This document shows positions 41,648 through 50,340 of a stretch of DNA of 64,000 nucleotides, piece by piece. The DNA is from Pandoraea iniqua (GTDB lineage Bacteria; Pseudomonadota; Gammaproteobacteria; Burkholderiales; Burkholderiaceae): positions 682,001 to 746,000 of the forward strand of contig NZ_CABPSF010000002.1 of assembly GCF_902459685.1 (NCBI RefSeq). The letters run 5' to 3'. Position numbers and translations under genes: made by a program. Numbering within the stretch: position 1 is the stretch's first letter; each line of letters begins with the position of its first letter. The notes beneath the pieces were generated by a model that saw nothing but the letters and a program-made list of their open reading frames with translations, made no database searches and had not been told where the DNA came from.

Positions 41648-43296
41648 ATGCCGTTAAATCCGCAGCGTTCCACTGGTCGACATTGGGACTGAGCGCAACG
41701 TCCGTGGCAGGTGCCGCGCTGGCGTGGGCGAGTCCGGCACGTCCGTTGATGGCCGGTGGCGTGCTGCTCGCCTATCTCGCAGGAAGCCTCGCCGTGGTCG
41801 GCGCGCATCGACGCCGCTCGCGTCAGTCCGCGTTTGAAGTCGTGAGTTCAGAGACGCCGCCGGAATCAACCACGCTTGTCGTCTATGCAAGCCAGACCGG
41901 TTTCGCAGAACTCCTCGCGGTGAATACGACCACGGCTTTGCGCGATGCAGGCGTGGCCGTACGTCCGATCTCGATCGATGCACTGAACGCCGACGCATTG
42001 ATGGCGTGCAAGCAAGCGCTTTTCGTCGTCAGCACGACGGGCGAGGGCGATGTTCCGGATAGCGCCTCCGGGTTCACACGCAAGGTGATGAGCCATGCGC
42101 TCGCGCTGACGGGCTTGCGCTACGGCGTGCTGGCGTTGGGTGACCGAAGTTATACGGAATTCTGTGCCTTCGGGCATCGGTTGACGCATTGGCTGGAGGC
42201 GAGCGGCGCACGGGCATTGTTCGACACCATCGAGGTCGACAACGGCGACGCCGGTGCCATTCGTCACTGGCAGCACCAGCTTTCGTCAATGGCTGGCGGC
42301 GCCGAGATTGCCGATTGGGAGCCACCGAGCTACGCGTCGTGGCGTCTGCAATCGCGCGTGCTGCTGAATCCGGAAAGCGTTGGCGCACCGGCGTTTCATC
42401 TGTCGCTCGTGCCGGAAGACGGTGCCGCTTCGCTCGACTGGCAGGCGGGCGATATCGTGGAAGTCGGTCCGCGCCATTCCGAAGCCTTCGTCTCCGATTG
42501 GTTGCGCGATACCGGCTTTTCGGCCGACGCGGCTGTGCAATGCGACGGAAGGCCGATGACGCTTGCGCAGGCGCTGGCGTCTCGCATGCCGGCTTCGGAT
42601 GCGGCTGACGCGATGGCTGCGCATACACCACAGGCGCTCGTCGATGCGCTTGTACCGTTGCCGCATCGGGAATATTCGATTGCGTCGCTGCCCGCCGATG
42701 GCCGGTTGGAATTGCTTGTGCGTCAGGCGCGTTATACCGATGCCACACAGCCTGACGGTTTCCGTCTGGGGCTGGCGTCGGGTTGGCTCACAAAGCACGC
42801 CGCCATCGACACGCGCATCGCAATGCGCGTGCGCACCAACCGCGCGTTTCATCCACCTGCTGACGACGTGCCGCTGATTCTGATCGGCAACGGCACGGGG
42901 CTGGCCGGTTTGCGCGCGCATCTGAAATCGCGTGCGGCGCGGGGAGCGCGTCGCAACTGGTTGCTCTTCGGTGAGCGCAATGCCCGTCACGACGCGTTCT
43001 TCGCCGACGACATTACGCAATGGCAACGCGACGGCGTACTCGAACGTGTCGATTTTGCGTGGTCGCGCGATGGCGGCGATGTGCGCTATGTGCAGGATGC
43101 GTTGCGCCATGCTGCGCCCGACATCCGCGCATGGATCGACGCCGGTGCCGCGATCTATGTCTGCGGCAGCTTGCAGGGCATGGCCCCCGCCGTGCATGCC
43201 GCGCTCGTCGAGACCCTCGGGACGTCCGGCCATGACGGCAACGCAATGCTCGATACCCTCACCGAAACGGGCCGGTATCGCCGCGACGTCTACTGA
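41644..43296 (+). CDS. Membrane-anchored diflavin reductase (flavodoxin plus FAD/NADPH domains)
   Basis: 550 residues, start ATG at 41644 overlapping the ApbE stop. Two N-terminal helices (about 10-30 and 35-53) anchor it in the inner membrane. A flavodoxin domain follows with ASQTGFAE, STTGEGD (from 130) and LGDRSYTEFCAFG. The FAD domain has REYSIAS (342-348) and the NADPH domain has GNGTGLAGLR (from 415) and YVCGSLQGM. The usual proline of the GTGxAP motif is glycine here. It resembles the CysJ-type reductase but is not soluble and no sulfite reductase is near. It would take electrons from NADPH and pass them to the PepSY protein and the DUF2271 carrier. Confidence 0.87.
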   Translation: MNAVKSAAFHWSTLGLSATSVAGAALAWASPARPLMAGGVLLAYLAGSLAVVGAHRRRSRQSAFEVVSSETPPESTTLVVYASQTGFAELLAVNTTTALRDAGVAVRPISIDALNADALMACKQALFVVSTTGEGDVPDSASGFTRKVMSHALALTGLRYGVLALGDRSYTEFCAFGHRLTHWLEASGARALFDTIEVDNGDAGAIRHWQHQLSSMAGGAEIADWEPPSYASWRLQSRVLLNPESVGAPAFHLSLVPEDGAASLDWQAGDIVEVGPRHSEAFVSDWLRDTGFSADAAVQCDGRPMTLAQALASRMPASDAADAMAAHTPQALVDALVPLPHREYSIASLPADGRLELLVRQARYTDATQPDGFRLGLASGWLTKHAAIDTRIAMRVRTNRAFHPPADDVPLILIGNGTGLAGLRAHLKSRAARGARRNWLLFGERNARHDAFFADDITQWQRDGVLERVDFAWSRDGGDVRYVQDALRHAAPDIRAWIDAGAAIYVCGSLQGMAPAVHAALVETLGTSGHDGNAMLDTLTETGRYRRDVY

Positions 43297-43335
43297 CGTC
43301 CACGCCAACGTCCACACCGACGATCACACCGAAGA

Positions 43336-44256
43336 TCACACCGATGCAGGATAGCGGCTCCAGTCGCCAACATCCCGCATGTGCCCCTCCAGAAAGTCGA
43401 CGAACACGCGCACTTTTGCTGACAGGTTGAGTCGTTCTGGATACACCGCGTAGACGTCCGCCGGGGGCAGGTGCCAGTCGGGCAGCAGCCGGACGAGTCG
43501 GCCTGCGTCGATGAACGATTGCACCTCCCATGCCGAGCGCATGAGCACGCCGTGCCCATCGAGCGCCCATTTCAATGTGGCTTCCCCGTCGTTGCTGCTC
43601 ATCGCACCGTGCACTTTCACGGGCTGCTGACGCTTGCCTTTATTGAAATGCCACGTGCCGTAGGCCGTGTCGTTCTCGCGCAGCACGATGCAAAGATGCT
43701 GGCGCAGGTCTTCCGGCGTGCGCGGCAGGGTGCGTCCGTTCAGATAGCTCGGCGACGCGCACACAAAGCGCTCGTTATGGGCCAGCCGCTTCGCTACAAG
43801 GCGGGAGTCGGGCAATTCGCCCAGCCGGATGCCCACATCGAACGCCGATTCCGCGAGGTTCATCGGCCGGTCGGTCAGTTCCAACTGCACTTCCACGTCG
43901 GGATAGCGCTGCCGAAACGCCGAGAGCGCCGGCACGATGTGCCGCCGCCCAAAGCCGAACGTGGCATTCACCTTGAGCAAGCCCTGCGGCACGTTGCGGC
44001 TGCTCGACACCATGCGCTCCAGTTCCTGCACTTCTTCGAGCAGCGATGAGCCGGCGCGCAGATAGCGCTCGCCTTCCTCGGTCATCGTGATACGTCGCGT
44101 GGTGCGGTTGAGCAGCCGCACGCCGAGCCGTTTTTCCAGCAACGCCAAGCGGGCGCTGACGGCGGGCGGGGTCACGCCGAGATCGCGGGCCAGCGACGAC
44201 AGGCTGCCGTGGCGCACCAGCCGCACGAAGAATTCCAGATCGGCGATCGCGTTCAT
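43336..44256 (-). CDS. LysR family transcriptional regulator
   Basis: 306 residues. The N-terminal winged helix reads FFVRLVRHGSLSSLARDLGVTPPAVSARLALLEKRLGVRLLNRTTRR, followed by the periplasmic-binding-like effector domain. The C-terminal ends of this gene and the diflavin reductase gene converge with about 40 bases between. It is divergent from the leuC-like gene at 44383, the classical arrangement for a regulator of that operon, so it probably controls the isomerase/transporter genes. The effector would be a hydroxy-dicarboxylate, by inference. Confidence 0.9.
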   Translation of the reverse strand: MNAIADLEFFVRLVRHGSLSSLARDLGVTPPAVSARLALLEKRLGVRLLNRTTRRITMTEEGERYLRAGSSLLEEVQELERMVSSSRNVPQGLLKVNATFGFGRRHIVPALSAFRQRYPDVEVQLELTDRPMNLAESAFDVGIRLGELPDSRLVAKRLAHNERFVCASPSYLNGRTLPRTPEDLRQHLCIVLRENDTAYGTWHFNKGKRQQPVKVHGAMSSNDGEATLKWALDGHGVLMRSAWEVQSFIDAGRLVRLLPDWHLPPADVYAVYPERLNLSAKVRVFVDFLEGHMRDVGDWSRYPASV

Positions 44257-44382
44257 TGTTAAGAAAAATCTAAGAATGGTTTAGATAAGTCTGCATTATG
44301 CACGGAACATCGCGAAATTAAACTGGCGGGACTGGATCAATGGGCGTTGCCCGTGACAGGAGACACCCGCAAGGAGGGCCCC

Positions 44383-45801
44383 ATGGGGCAAACGATGTAT
44401 CGCAAGATCGTGGACGCTCACACGGTCTTCCCGATCGATGCGCAGCACGTCGCGCTGTATGCCGACCTGCACATCATGAACGAGTACACCAGCCCGCAGG
44501 CGTTTGCCGGGCTGGCCGAGAAGCAACTGCCCGTGCGCTGCCCGCAGAAGCAGATGGGCGTCGTCGATCACGTGATTCCCACGCATCCGGTCGACACATC
44601 GCGCCGCACGATCGCCATCGAGGCGGCGTCGCATCAGGCCGCGAACTTCACACGCAATTGCGAGAAACACGGCATTCACCTGTTCGACGTGCAGGATCGC
44701 GAGCAGGGCATCGAGCACGTGGTGGCGCCCGAGATCGGCTTGATTCGCCCGGGCATGGTGGTGCTGTGCGGCGATAGCCACACGACGACTTACGGCGCTT
44801 TGGGTGCGCTGGGGTTCGGTATCGGCACGTCGGAAGTGGAGCACGTGCTCGCGACGCAGACGCTGGTCTATCGCGTCGCGCAGGACATGCGCATTCGTGT
44901 GGACGGGCAACTGCCGGGCGGCACGACGGCGAAGGATCTGGTGCTGCACATCATCGCGCGCATCGGTGCGCAGGGCGCGCGGGGTTATGTCGTGGAGTAC
45001 TGCGGCGAGGCCATTGGCGCGTTGAGCGCCGAAGCACGCATGACGTTGTGCAACATGACCGTGGAAGCGGGCGCACGCGGGGCACTCATTGCGCCGGACG
45101 ACATCACGGTGAGCTACGTCGCTCCGCGCATTCGTGACATGGATGCCGACGCGTTGGCGTCGGCCGCGCACGCGTGGCGGGAATTGCGTTCGGACGACGA
45201 TGCCGCGTTCGATATCGAGCATGTTTTCGATGCCGCCCACGTGGCGCCGTTCGTGACGTGGGGCACCAGCCCCGATCAGGCGATTGCCATCGGCGAGTGC
45301 ATTCCGGCGTTGTCGGGCGATGCCCAGACGCACGCCAGCGCAACGAAAGCGCTGGCCTACATGGGGCTGACGGCGGGGCAGCCGATCGATGGCGTGGCGA
45401 TCGATCACGTGTTCATCGGGTCGTGCACCAACGCACGTATCGAAGACTTGCGCGAAGTGGCGTCGGTAGTGCGCGGGCGCAAGGTGGCGTCGTCGGTGCG
45501 GGCGATGGTGGTGCCGGGTTCCGGACGCGTGCGCGATCAGGCGGAAGCGGAAGGCATCGCGCAGGTGCTGCTCGACGCGGGTTTCGAGTGGCGGCAACCG
45601 GGCTGTTCAATGTGTCTCGCGATGAACGACGACGTGCTGGCCCCCGGGCAGCGCTGTGCATCCACGACCAATCGCAACTTCGAGGGCCGTCAGGGGCGCG
45701 GTGCGCGCACCCATCTGATGAGCCCTGCCATGGCCGCTGCCGCTGCGCTGGCCGGACGAATCGTCGACGTACGCAAGGAGTTTGGCTATGGCCAGTCATG
45801 A
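44383..45801 (+). CDS. leuC: 3-Isopropylmalate dehydratase-like large subunit
   Basis: 472 residues of the LeuC family, which isomerises 2-hydroxy to 3-hydroxy dicarboxylates through a [4Fe-4S] cluster. Cluster ligands are C348 (IGSCTNAR), C408 and C411 (PGCSMCLAMN), matching the LeuC pattern. AAGGAGG lies ideally before the ATG at 44383; the frame is open to 44347. It overlaps the small-subunit gene by 14 bases. The operon also encodes a 2-hydroxycarboxylate transporter instead of leuA or leuB. A catabolic or citramalate/citraconate-type isomerase role is therefore as likely as leucine synthesis. Confidence 0.9.
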   Translation: MGQTMYRKIVDAHTVFPIDAQHVALYADLHIMNEYTSPQAFAGLAEKQLPVRCPQKQMGVVDHVIPTHPVDTSRRTIAIEAASHQAANFTRNCEKHGIHLFDVQDREQGIEHVVAPEIGLIRPGMVVLCGDSHTTTYGALGALGFGIGTSEVEHVLATQTLVYRVAQDMRIRVDGQLPGGTTAKDLVLHIIARIGAQGARGYVVEYCGEAIGALSAEARMTLCNMTVEAGARGALIAPDDITVSYVAPRIRDMDADALASAAHAWRELRSDDDAAFDIEHVFDAAHVAPFVTWGTSPDQAIAIGECIPALSGDAQTHASATKALAYMGLTAGQPIDGVAIDHVFIGSCTNARIEDLREVASVVRGRKVASSVRAMVVPGSGRVRDQAEAEGIAQVLLDAGFEWRQPGCSMCLAMNDDVLAPGQRCASTTNRNFEGRQGRGARTHLMSPAMAAAAALAGRIVDVRKEFGYGQS

Positions 45802-46477
45802 CCTGTTGAGTGGCATCGCGGCACCGTTGCCGCTGGAAAATCTCGATACCGATCAGATCATGCCGAAGCAGTTTCTGCTCGGCATCGACAAGGCGGGGCT
45901 GGCGCGCGGTGTGCTGTACGACCTGCGCATGACGCCGCAGGGCGAGCCGCGTGAGGACTTCGTGCTGAATCGGCATGAGTATCGTGGCGCGCGCATTCTG
46001 ATTGCCGGCGCGAACTTCGGCTGCGGATCGAGCCGCGAGCACGCGGTGTGGGGCCTGATGCAAGCGGGCTTCGACGCGGTGATCGCGCCGAGTTTCGGTG
46101 AGATTTTCTACTTCAATGCGCAGAACAACCGGCTGTTGCTCGTGACGTTGCCGCCCGCCGATGTGGCACGGCTTAACGACATCGTGAGCGACCCGCGTCA
46201 CAGCCTGCTCACGATCGACGTGCAGCAGCAGGGCGTGCTCACGGCCACCGGCGAGCGCTTCGGTTTCGAGATGCCGGCTCGGCAGAAGCGCATGTTCGTC
46301 GAAGGGCTCGACATGATCGGCATGACGCTCGCGGAGCGTGCGTCCATCGATGCCTTCGAAGCGCGCCATCAGGCGCGTCATCCGTGGATGTCGATCGATT
46401 TGCCGGCGCAGCAACGCGCGGCGCCATCGACGCCATCGACACCATCGACGCCATCGACGCCGGCACGTAGTCGCTAA
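45788..46477 (+). CDS. leuD: 3-Isopropylmalate dehydratase-like small subunit
   Basis: 229 residues forming the swivel domain that completes the isomerase active site with the large subunit. NLDTDQIMPKQFL and GANFGCGSSREHAVWGLMQAGFDAVIAPSFGEIF are the family core. The ATG at 45788 has AAGGAG upstream and overlaps leuC. The C-terminus ends in four PST triplets from a nine-base DNA repeat, an extension outside the normal fold. The downstream 2-hydroxycarboxylate transporter suggests joint use in uptake and isomerisation of a dicarboxylate. Confidence 0.9.
   Translation: MASHDLLSGIAAPLPLENLDTDQIMPKQFLLGIDKAGLARGVLYDLRMTPQGEPREDFVLNRHEYRGARILIAGANFGCGSSREHAVWGLMQAGFDAVIAPSFGEIFYFNAQNNRLLLVTLPPADVARLNDIVSDPRHSLLTIDVQQQGVLTATGERFGFEMPARQKRMFVEGLDMIGMTLAERASIDAFEARHQARHPWMSIDLPAQQRAAPSTPSTPSTPSTPARSR
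46423..46458. repeat. Nine-base tandem repeat in the 3' end of leuD
   Basis: Four head-to-tail copies of GCCATCGAC (one with A first) encode a PST-rich tail. The nine-base unit keeps the reading frame when copy number changes. Confidence 0.75.
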
Positions 46478-46572
46478 CACTCCGCTTGCCCTGAAGCCGG
46501 CACAGTCCGGCGGGGCGGCGGCATAACACGTCAAACGAATCGATTTGACGCTTCCTCTCAAGGAGACACCCC

Positions 46573-47913
46573 ATGGAGATGCCATCCGCGCAACTTGGCG
46601 CGAACCCGAACGGACAAGACAAGCCCACGAGCCGTCTGTCTGCGTTGACCCAATTTTCGATTGGCGGTCTGCCGCTGCCGATGTTCGTGGCGATTGCCGT
46701 GGTCGTGGTGCTGGCCGCCATGACCAACCGCTTGCCGAACGACATGATCGGCGGCTTTGCCGTGCTGATGCTGGCGGGAGCCGCGCTCGGCGAACTTGGC
46801 CGTCGTATTCCCGTGCTGCGCGTGATCGGCGGCTCGGCGATTCTGTGTCTGTTCGTGCCGTCGGCGTTGCTGGGCTACAAGCTGATGGATGACGCGTCGC
46901 TGAAGGCCATCACCACGACGATGAAGACGGCGAACCTGCAATACCTCTACATCGCGTGTCTGGTGGCGGGCAGCATTCTCGGCATGAATCGCCGGGTGCT
47001 GATTCAGGGCTTCCTGAAGATGTTCGTGCCGTTGTTCGTGGGCACGATCACGGCGGTGGCCGCCGGCATGCTGGTGGGACTTTGCTTCGGGTATGACCCC
47101 AAGCACACGTTCTTCTACATCGTGGTGCCGATTCTCGGCGGCGGCATTGGCGAAGGCGTGCTGCCGCTGTCCATCGGGTATTCGGAGATTCTCGGCGAGT
47201 CGCAGGCGCATCTGGTCGCCACGCTGGTACCGGCGGCGCTGATCGGCAACGTGGTGGCGATTCTCGCCAGCGGCGTGCTGAACCGGTTTGGCGAGCGTTA
47301 CACGAAATACAGTGGCGACGGCATGCTGGTGCGCACGGGTGACGATCTTGAGTTGCTCAAGCTGCAAAAGGAAGACACGTCGCTCGATCTTCGCCTGATG
47401 GGCGCGGGGTTGCTGCTGGGCTGCACGCTGTACATTCTCGGCTCGCTGCTTGCGCCGGTGACGGGCATTCCGGGGCCGGTGCTGATGATCGTTGCGGCCG
47501 CGGTGCTCAAGGTCTGCAAGGCGATCCCGGCATCGATGGAGAGCGGCGCGTACCAAATGTACAAGTTCATGTCGACGAACCTGACGTTTGCGATTCTGGT
47601 CGGTCTGGGCACGCTGTTCGTCTCTTGGGACAAACTGGTAGCGGCGTTCACACCGGCGTACTTCGTGATCGTGACGGTGACGGTGCTGGCGATGATCGCG
47701 TCGGGCTTTTTCGTCGGGCTGTGGCTCAAGATGTATCCGGTCGAAGCGGCGATCATTACGGCGTGCCATAGCGGTCTGGGCGGCACGGGTGATGTGGCAA
47801 TCCTGTCGTCGTCGAACCGCATGGGGCTGATGCCGTTCGCGCAGATTTCTACGCGCATCGGCGGGGCGGCGATGATCGTGGTGGCGACGATTCTGATGAA
47901 GCTCCTGCACTGA
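46573..47913 (+). CDS. 2-Hydroxycarboxylate transporter (CitS/CimH family)
   Basis: Secondary transporter of 446 residues for citrate, malate or related 2-hydroxy acids, normally coupled to sodium or protons. About eleven hydrophobic helices are seen. The re-entrant loop motifs appear as ILGGGIGEGVLPLSIGYSE (about 193) and CHSGLGGTGDVAILSSSNRMGLMPFAQISTRIGGA (near 400), the diagnostic GGxG loops of the family. It follows the leuD gene by 95 bases on the same strand. With the isomerase pair it forms a plausible uptake and conversion unit for a hydroxy-dicarboxylate such as citramalate or malate. Confidence 0.92.
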   Translation: MEMPSAQLGANPNGQDKPTSRLSALTQFSIGGLPLPMFVAIAVVVVLAAMTNRLPNDMIGGFAVLMLAGAALGELGRRIPVLRVIGGSAILCLFVPSALLGYKLMDDASLKAITTTMKTANLQYLYIACLVAGSILGMNRRVLIQGFLKMFVPLFVGTITAVAAGMLVGLCFGYDPKHTFFYIVVPILGGGIGEGVLPLSIGYSEILGESQAHLVATLVPAALIGNVVAILASGVLNRFGERYTKYSGDGMLVRTGDDLELLKLQKEDTSLDLRLMGAGLLLGCTLYILGSLLAPVTGIPGPVLMIVAAAVLKVCKAIPASMESGAYQMYKFMSTNLTFAILVGLGTLFVSWDKLVAAFTPAYFVIVTVTVLAMIASGFFVGLWLKMYPVEAAIITACHSGLGGTGDVAILSSSNRMGLMPFAQISTRIGGAAMIVVATILMKLLH

Positions 47914-47961
47914 TGGCAGCGGGATAGCTGGGTATCAGGGGTATCAGGGGCATAAGATGTA

Positions 47962-47997
47962 TTGCGGGGCCATGTTAAACTGCCCCGCAACCCTTTT
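47962..47997 (+). terminator. Terminator-like hairpin between the 2-HCT transporter and nsrR
   Basis: TTGCGGGGC, 11 bases, GCCCCGCAA is a perfect 9-base stem followed by CCCTTTTG. An AAGATGTATT sequence at 47954 resembles an NsrR half-site and overlaps its start. Confidence 0.55.
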
Positions 47998-48050
47998 GCG
48001 GCGGCCGGTCGAGCTGCCTGCGCCTTCGCGGCGCCCTTGTCCCCACTGTC

Positions 48051-48548
48051 ATGCGACTGACCGACTACACCGATTACAGCCTGCGCACGCTCATCTACGT
48101 TGCGGTACATCCCGACGAGCTGGTGCACGTGCAGGCGGTGGCGGACGCCTTCGACATTCCCAAGAATCACCTCGTGAAGATCGTGCAGAAGCTCGGGCAA
48201 CTGGGCTTTTTGCATACCGTGCGCGGGCGTGCGGGCGGGATCCGTCTGGGGCGGGCGCCGGAGCGCATCGGGCTTGGCGAAGTCGTGCGCGCGATGGAAC
48301 CGGATTTCGCGCTGGTGGAATGCTTTCATCAGGGCGACAACGCGTGTGTGATTACGTCGGCATGCCACCTGAAAGGGATACTGGGCGACGCATTGCGGGC
48401 TTACTTCGCCGTGCTCGATCGCTACACGCTGGCCGATTTGGTCAACAAGCCTGCAGCACTGCGCCAACTGCTCGGCGACGCCGTAGTCGCAGCCGCCATT
48501 CCCGTGAGCGAAATCAAGGTGAATCGCGGCGCAAAACGCGGCGGTTGA
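48051..48548 (+). CDS. nsrR: Nitric-oxide-sensing Rrf2 family repressor
   Basis: 165 residues. The N-terminal helix-turn-helix begins MRLTDYTDYSLRTLIYVA, then HVQAVADAFDIPKNHLVKIVQKLGQLGFLHTVRGRAGGI. The [4Fe-4S] cluster cysteines C91, C99 and C105 (ECFHQGDNACVITSAC) match the NsrR pattern, and D8 is the known extra cluster ligand. It represses nitric-oxide defence genes until NO destroys the cluster. No hmp or nor target gene is in the window. It lies after the transporter gene, separated by a hairpin. Confidence 0.88.
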   Translation: MRLTDYTDYSLRTLIYVAVHPDELVHVQAVADAFDIPKNHLVKIVQKLGQLGFLHTVRGRAGGIRLGRAPERIGLGEVVRAMEPDFALVECFHQGDNACVITSACHLKGILGDALRAYFAVLDRYTLADLVNKPAALRQLLGDAVVAAAIPVSEIKVNRGAKRGG

Positions 48549-48804
48549 GCGTTGCTGCGACCGCCGGCCGGCGGTGCTTTTCACCACCTCAATCGACGGT
48601 ATCTATCGCCGTCATAGCCACGCCCAATGGCTATCGTTTGATTTGGACGATTGGTCGCATCTTGCAGACGGCCAGCCGCGAAATTCCCTCTCGATTTCCC
48701 TAATCTTGAGTCGTGCCCAGTTGCACCGTTCCAAGAGAAACCAAGCCTCTTCGGTACGACTGGAAAAAACATGGCTTCAGATGCCAATCGACAGGAGTTT
48801 CACC

Positions 48805-49113
48805 ATGAATACCCGCCTCTTCGCTGCTGCTCTGGTTGCTACCGCAACGCTCGTCTCCGCTTCGGCCTTCGCCGGAGAAACCCAAACAGCCTATACCGGC
48901 GACTCGCAAACCGTCGCGCAAGCCAGCCCGCAAGGCCTGACCCGCGCACAAGTCCGCGAAGAACTGCGTCAAGCCCGTGCTTCGGGGCAACTCGACCAAT
49001 CGCTGGAAACCTACCCGTCGCTGCTGCAACAACGCACGTCAGCCGGCCTGTCGCGCGCGCAAGTTCGCTCGCAAATCGGTACGGCCGCCACGGTTGGCGA
49101 TAACCGCGCTTGA
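48805..49113 (+). CDS. DUF4148 small exported protein
   Basis: 102 residues with a signal peptide ending SAFAG. Two RAQVR motifs (LTRAQVREELRQARASG and LSRAQVRSQI) are the DUF4148 hallmark, common in Burkholderiales; their role is unknown. The ATG at 48805 has AGGAG eight bases before it; the open frame to 48574 is not credible. It stands alone ahead of a large hairpin and an AraC gene. Confidence 0.85.
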   Translation: MNTRLFAAALVATATLVSASAFAGETQTAYTGDSQTVAQASPQGLTRAQVREELRQARASGQLDQSLETYPSLLQQRTSAGLSRAQVRSQIGTAATVGDNRA

Positions 49114-49160
49114 TGCTGTTGTTGGTGGTGCCGGGCTGACGCTCAGACGCGTTTTCCCTC

Positions 49161-49233
49161 AGGCCCGACCGAAGCCCCTTCCCGCTGCTCAGACAAGTTC
49201 AACTCGCCTCGGGAAGGGGCTCCGGCCGGGCCT
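49161..49233. repeat. Large two-part hairpin after the DUF4148 gene
   Basis: An outer 7-base stem AGGCCCG/CGGGCCT encloses a 12-base perfect stem AGCCCCTTCCCG/CGGGAAGGGGCT, separated by five-base internal loops on each side and a 25-base apical loop. There is no T-run on the rightward strand. It could be a terminator, a structured RNA or a repetitive extragenic element. Confidence 0.55.
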
Positions 49234-49363
49234 CGTCATGTCTGCCTGTGCTTCGAGCGAAACCGTTGGCTTCGGTGAGTGCTTTTGGCTTTTCGGGGGT
49301 GACGAGCAAGGGGCGGCCAAATCCTCCATAATCGGCGCACCGGGTCTTCATGATGAGTGCGCC

Positions 49364-50254
49364 ATGGATCGGCTCTCTACGCTTATTTCGAATTTCGGCG
49401 TTCGCGCCGGTGTGTTTCACAGCGGTGGCCTTTGCGGCGTTGCCAGCTACGGCATCGACTCGCACGACGGGGGCCACATGCACCTGCTGCGAACCGGCGA
49501 AGTCGCCCTCGTGCTGGAAGACGGCACCCGCCAAGACATCGTCGAACCCTCGCTGATCTTCTTCCCCCGCCGCAACCACCACCAACTACTCTCCGGCGAA
49601 GGCGATCGCACCGAACTCGTGTGCGGCTCTCTCTCGTTCGACGGTGGACACAACAACCCGCTGGTTGCCGCGCTGCCCGAATACCTCGTGCTGCCCACGC
49701 AGTCGCTCTCCACACTCGATCTGACGCTGAACTGGCTATTCGCCGAAGCGTTCGGCTCGCAGTGCGGCCGGCTTGCCGTGATGGATCGTCTGTTCGAATT
49801 GCTGGTGATTCAATTGCTCCGGCACGTGCTGGAGAAGCGCATCGTCAATCGCGGCATGCTGGCCGGTCTGGCCGATCCGCGGCTCGCCCGCGCGCTGCAC
49901 GTCATTCACCACCAGCCCGGTGACGCATGGACGGTGGAGTCGCTGGCCAACACGGCCAACATGTCCCGCGCAAACTTCGCCGCGCAGTTCCGTGAAGTCA
50001 TCGGGCAATCGCCCGCCGATTACCTGCTCGACTGGCGCATCGGACTCGCCCAAAAACGCCTGCGCGACGGACAACCTATCGCCCGCGTCGCCGATGAAGT
50101 CGGCTACGACAGCGCCTCGGCACTGGCGCGTGCGTTCCGCCGTAAAACCGGTGCAAGCCCCCGCGACTGGCTGCGCGCACAAATGCACGCTGTCACGATG
50201 CTGCCGCCCCCGCGCGTGACGCTGGTGCCGCCGCTGCCTGCGCAAGCCGCCTGA
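49364..50254 (+). CDS. AraC family regulator with cupin sensor
   Basis: 296 residues from the ATG at 49364; the longer open frame to 48977 runs back into the DUF4148 gene and is rejected. The N-terminal cupin has HSGGLCG, HDGGHMHLLRTGEVALVLEDG and FFPRRNHHQLL, as in the AraC-type cupin_6 regulators. The C-terminal double helix-turn-helix (WTVESLANTANMSRANFAAQFREVIGQSPADYL then VADEVGYDSASALARAFRRKTGASPRDW) is clear. It faces a porin gene end to end. Its target and inducer cannot be read from context. Confidence 0.88.
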   Translation: MDRLSTLISNFGVRAGVFHSGGLCGVASYGIDSHDGGHMHLLRTGEVALVLEDGTRQDIVEPSLIFFPRRNHHQLLSGEGDRTELVCGSLSFDGGHNNPLVAALPEYLVLPTQSLSTLDLTLNWLFAEAFGSQCGRLAVMDRLFELLVIQLLRHVLEKRIVNRGMLAGLADPRLARALHVIHHQPGDAWTVESLANTANMSRANFAAQFREVIGQSPADYLLDWRIGLAQKRLRDGQPIARVADEVGYDSASALARAFRRKTGASPRDWLRAQMHAVTMLPPPRVTLVPPLPAQAA

Positions 50255-50340
50255 GCGACGGGGATGACCGGCGACGATGCCGTGGGCCATTCGCGCCTGC
50301 GCTGACGCATTGGCGAATGACCCGATACGGCTGACCCTGC

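Noticed and set aside
43297-43335. Imperfect GATCACACCGA repeats between convergent genes
   Set aside because: Too short and degenerate; they look like GC-rich drift rather than a functional element.
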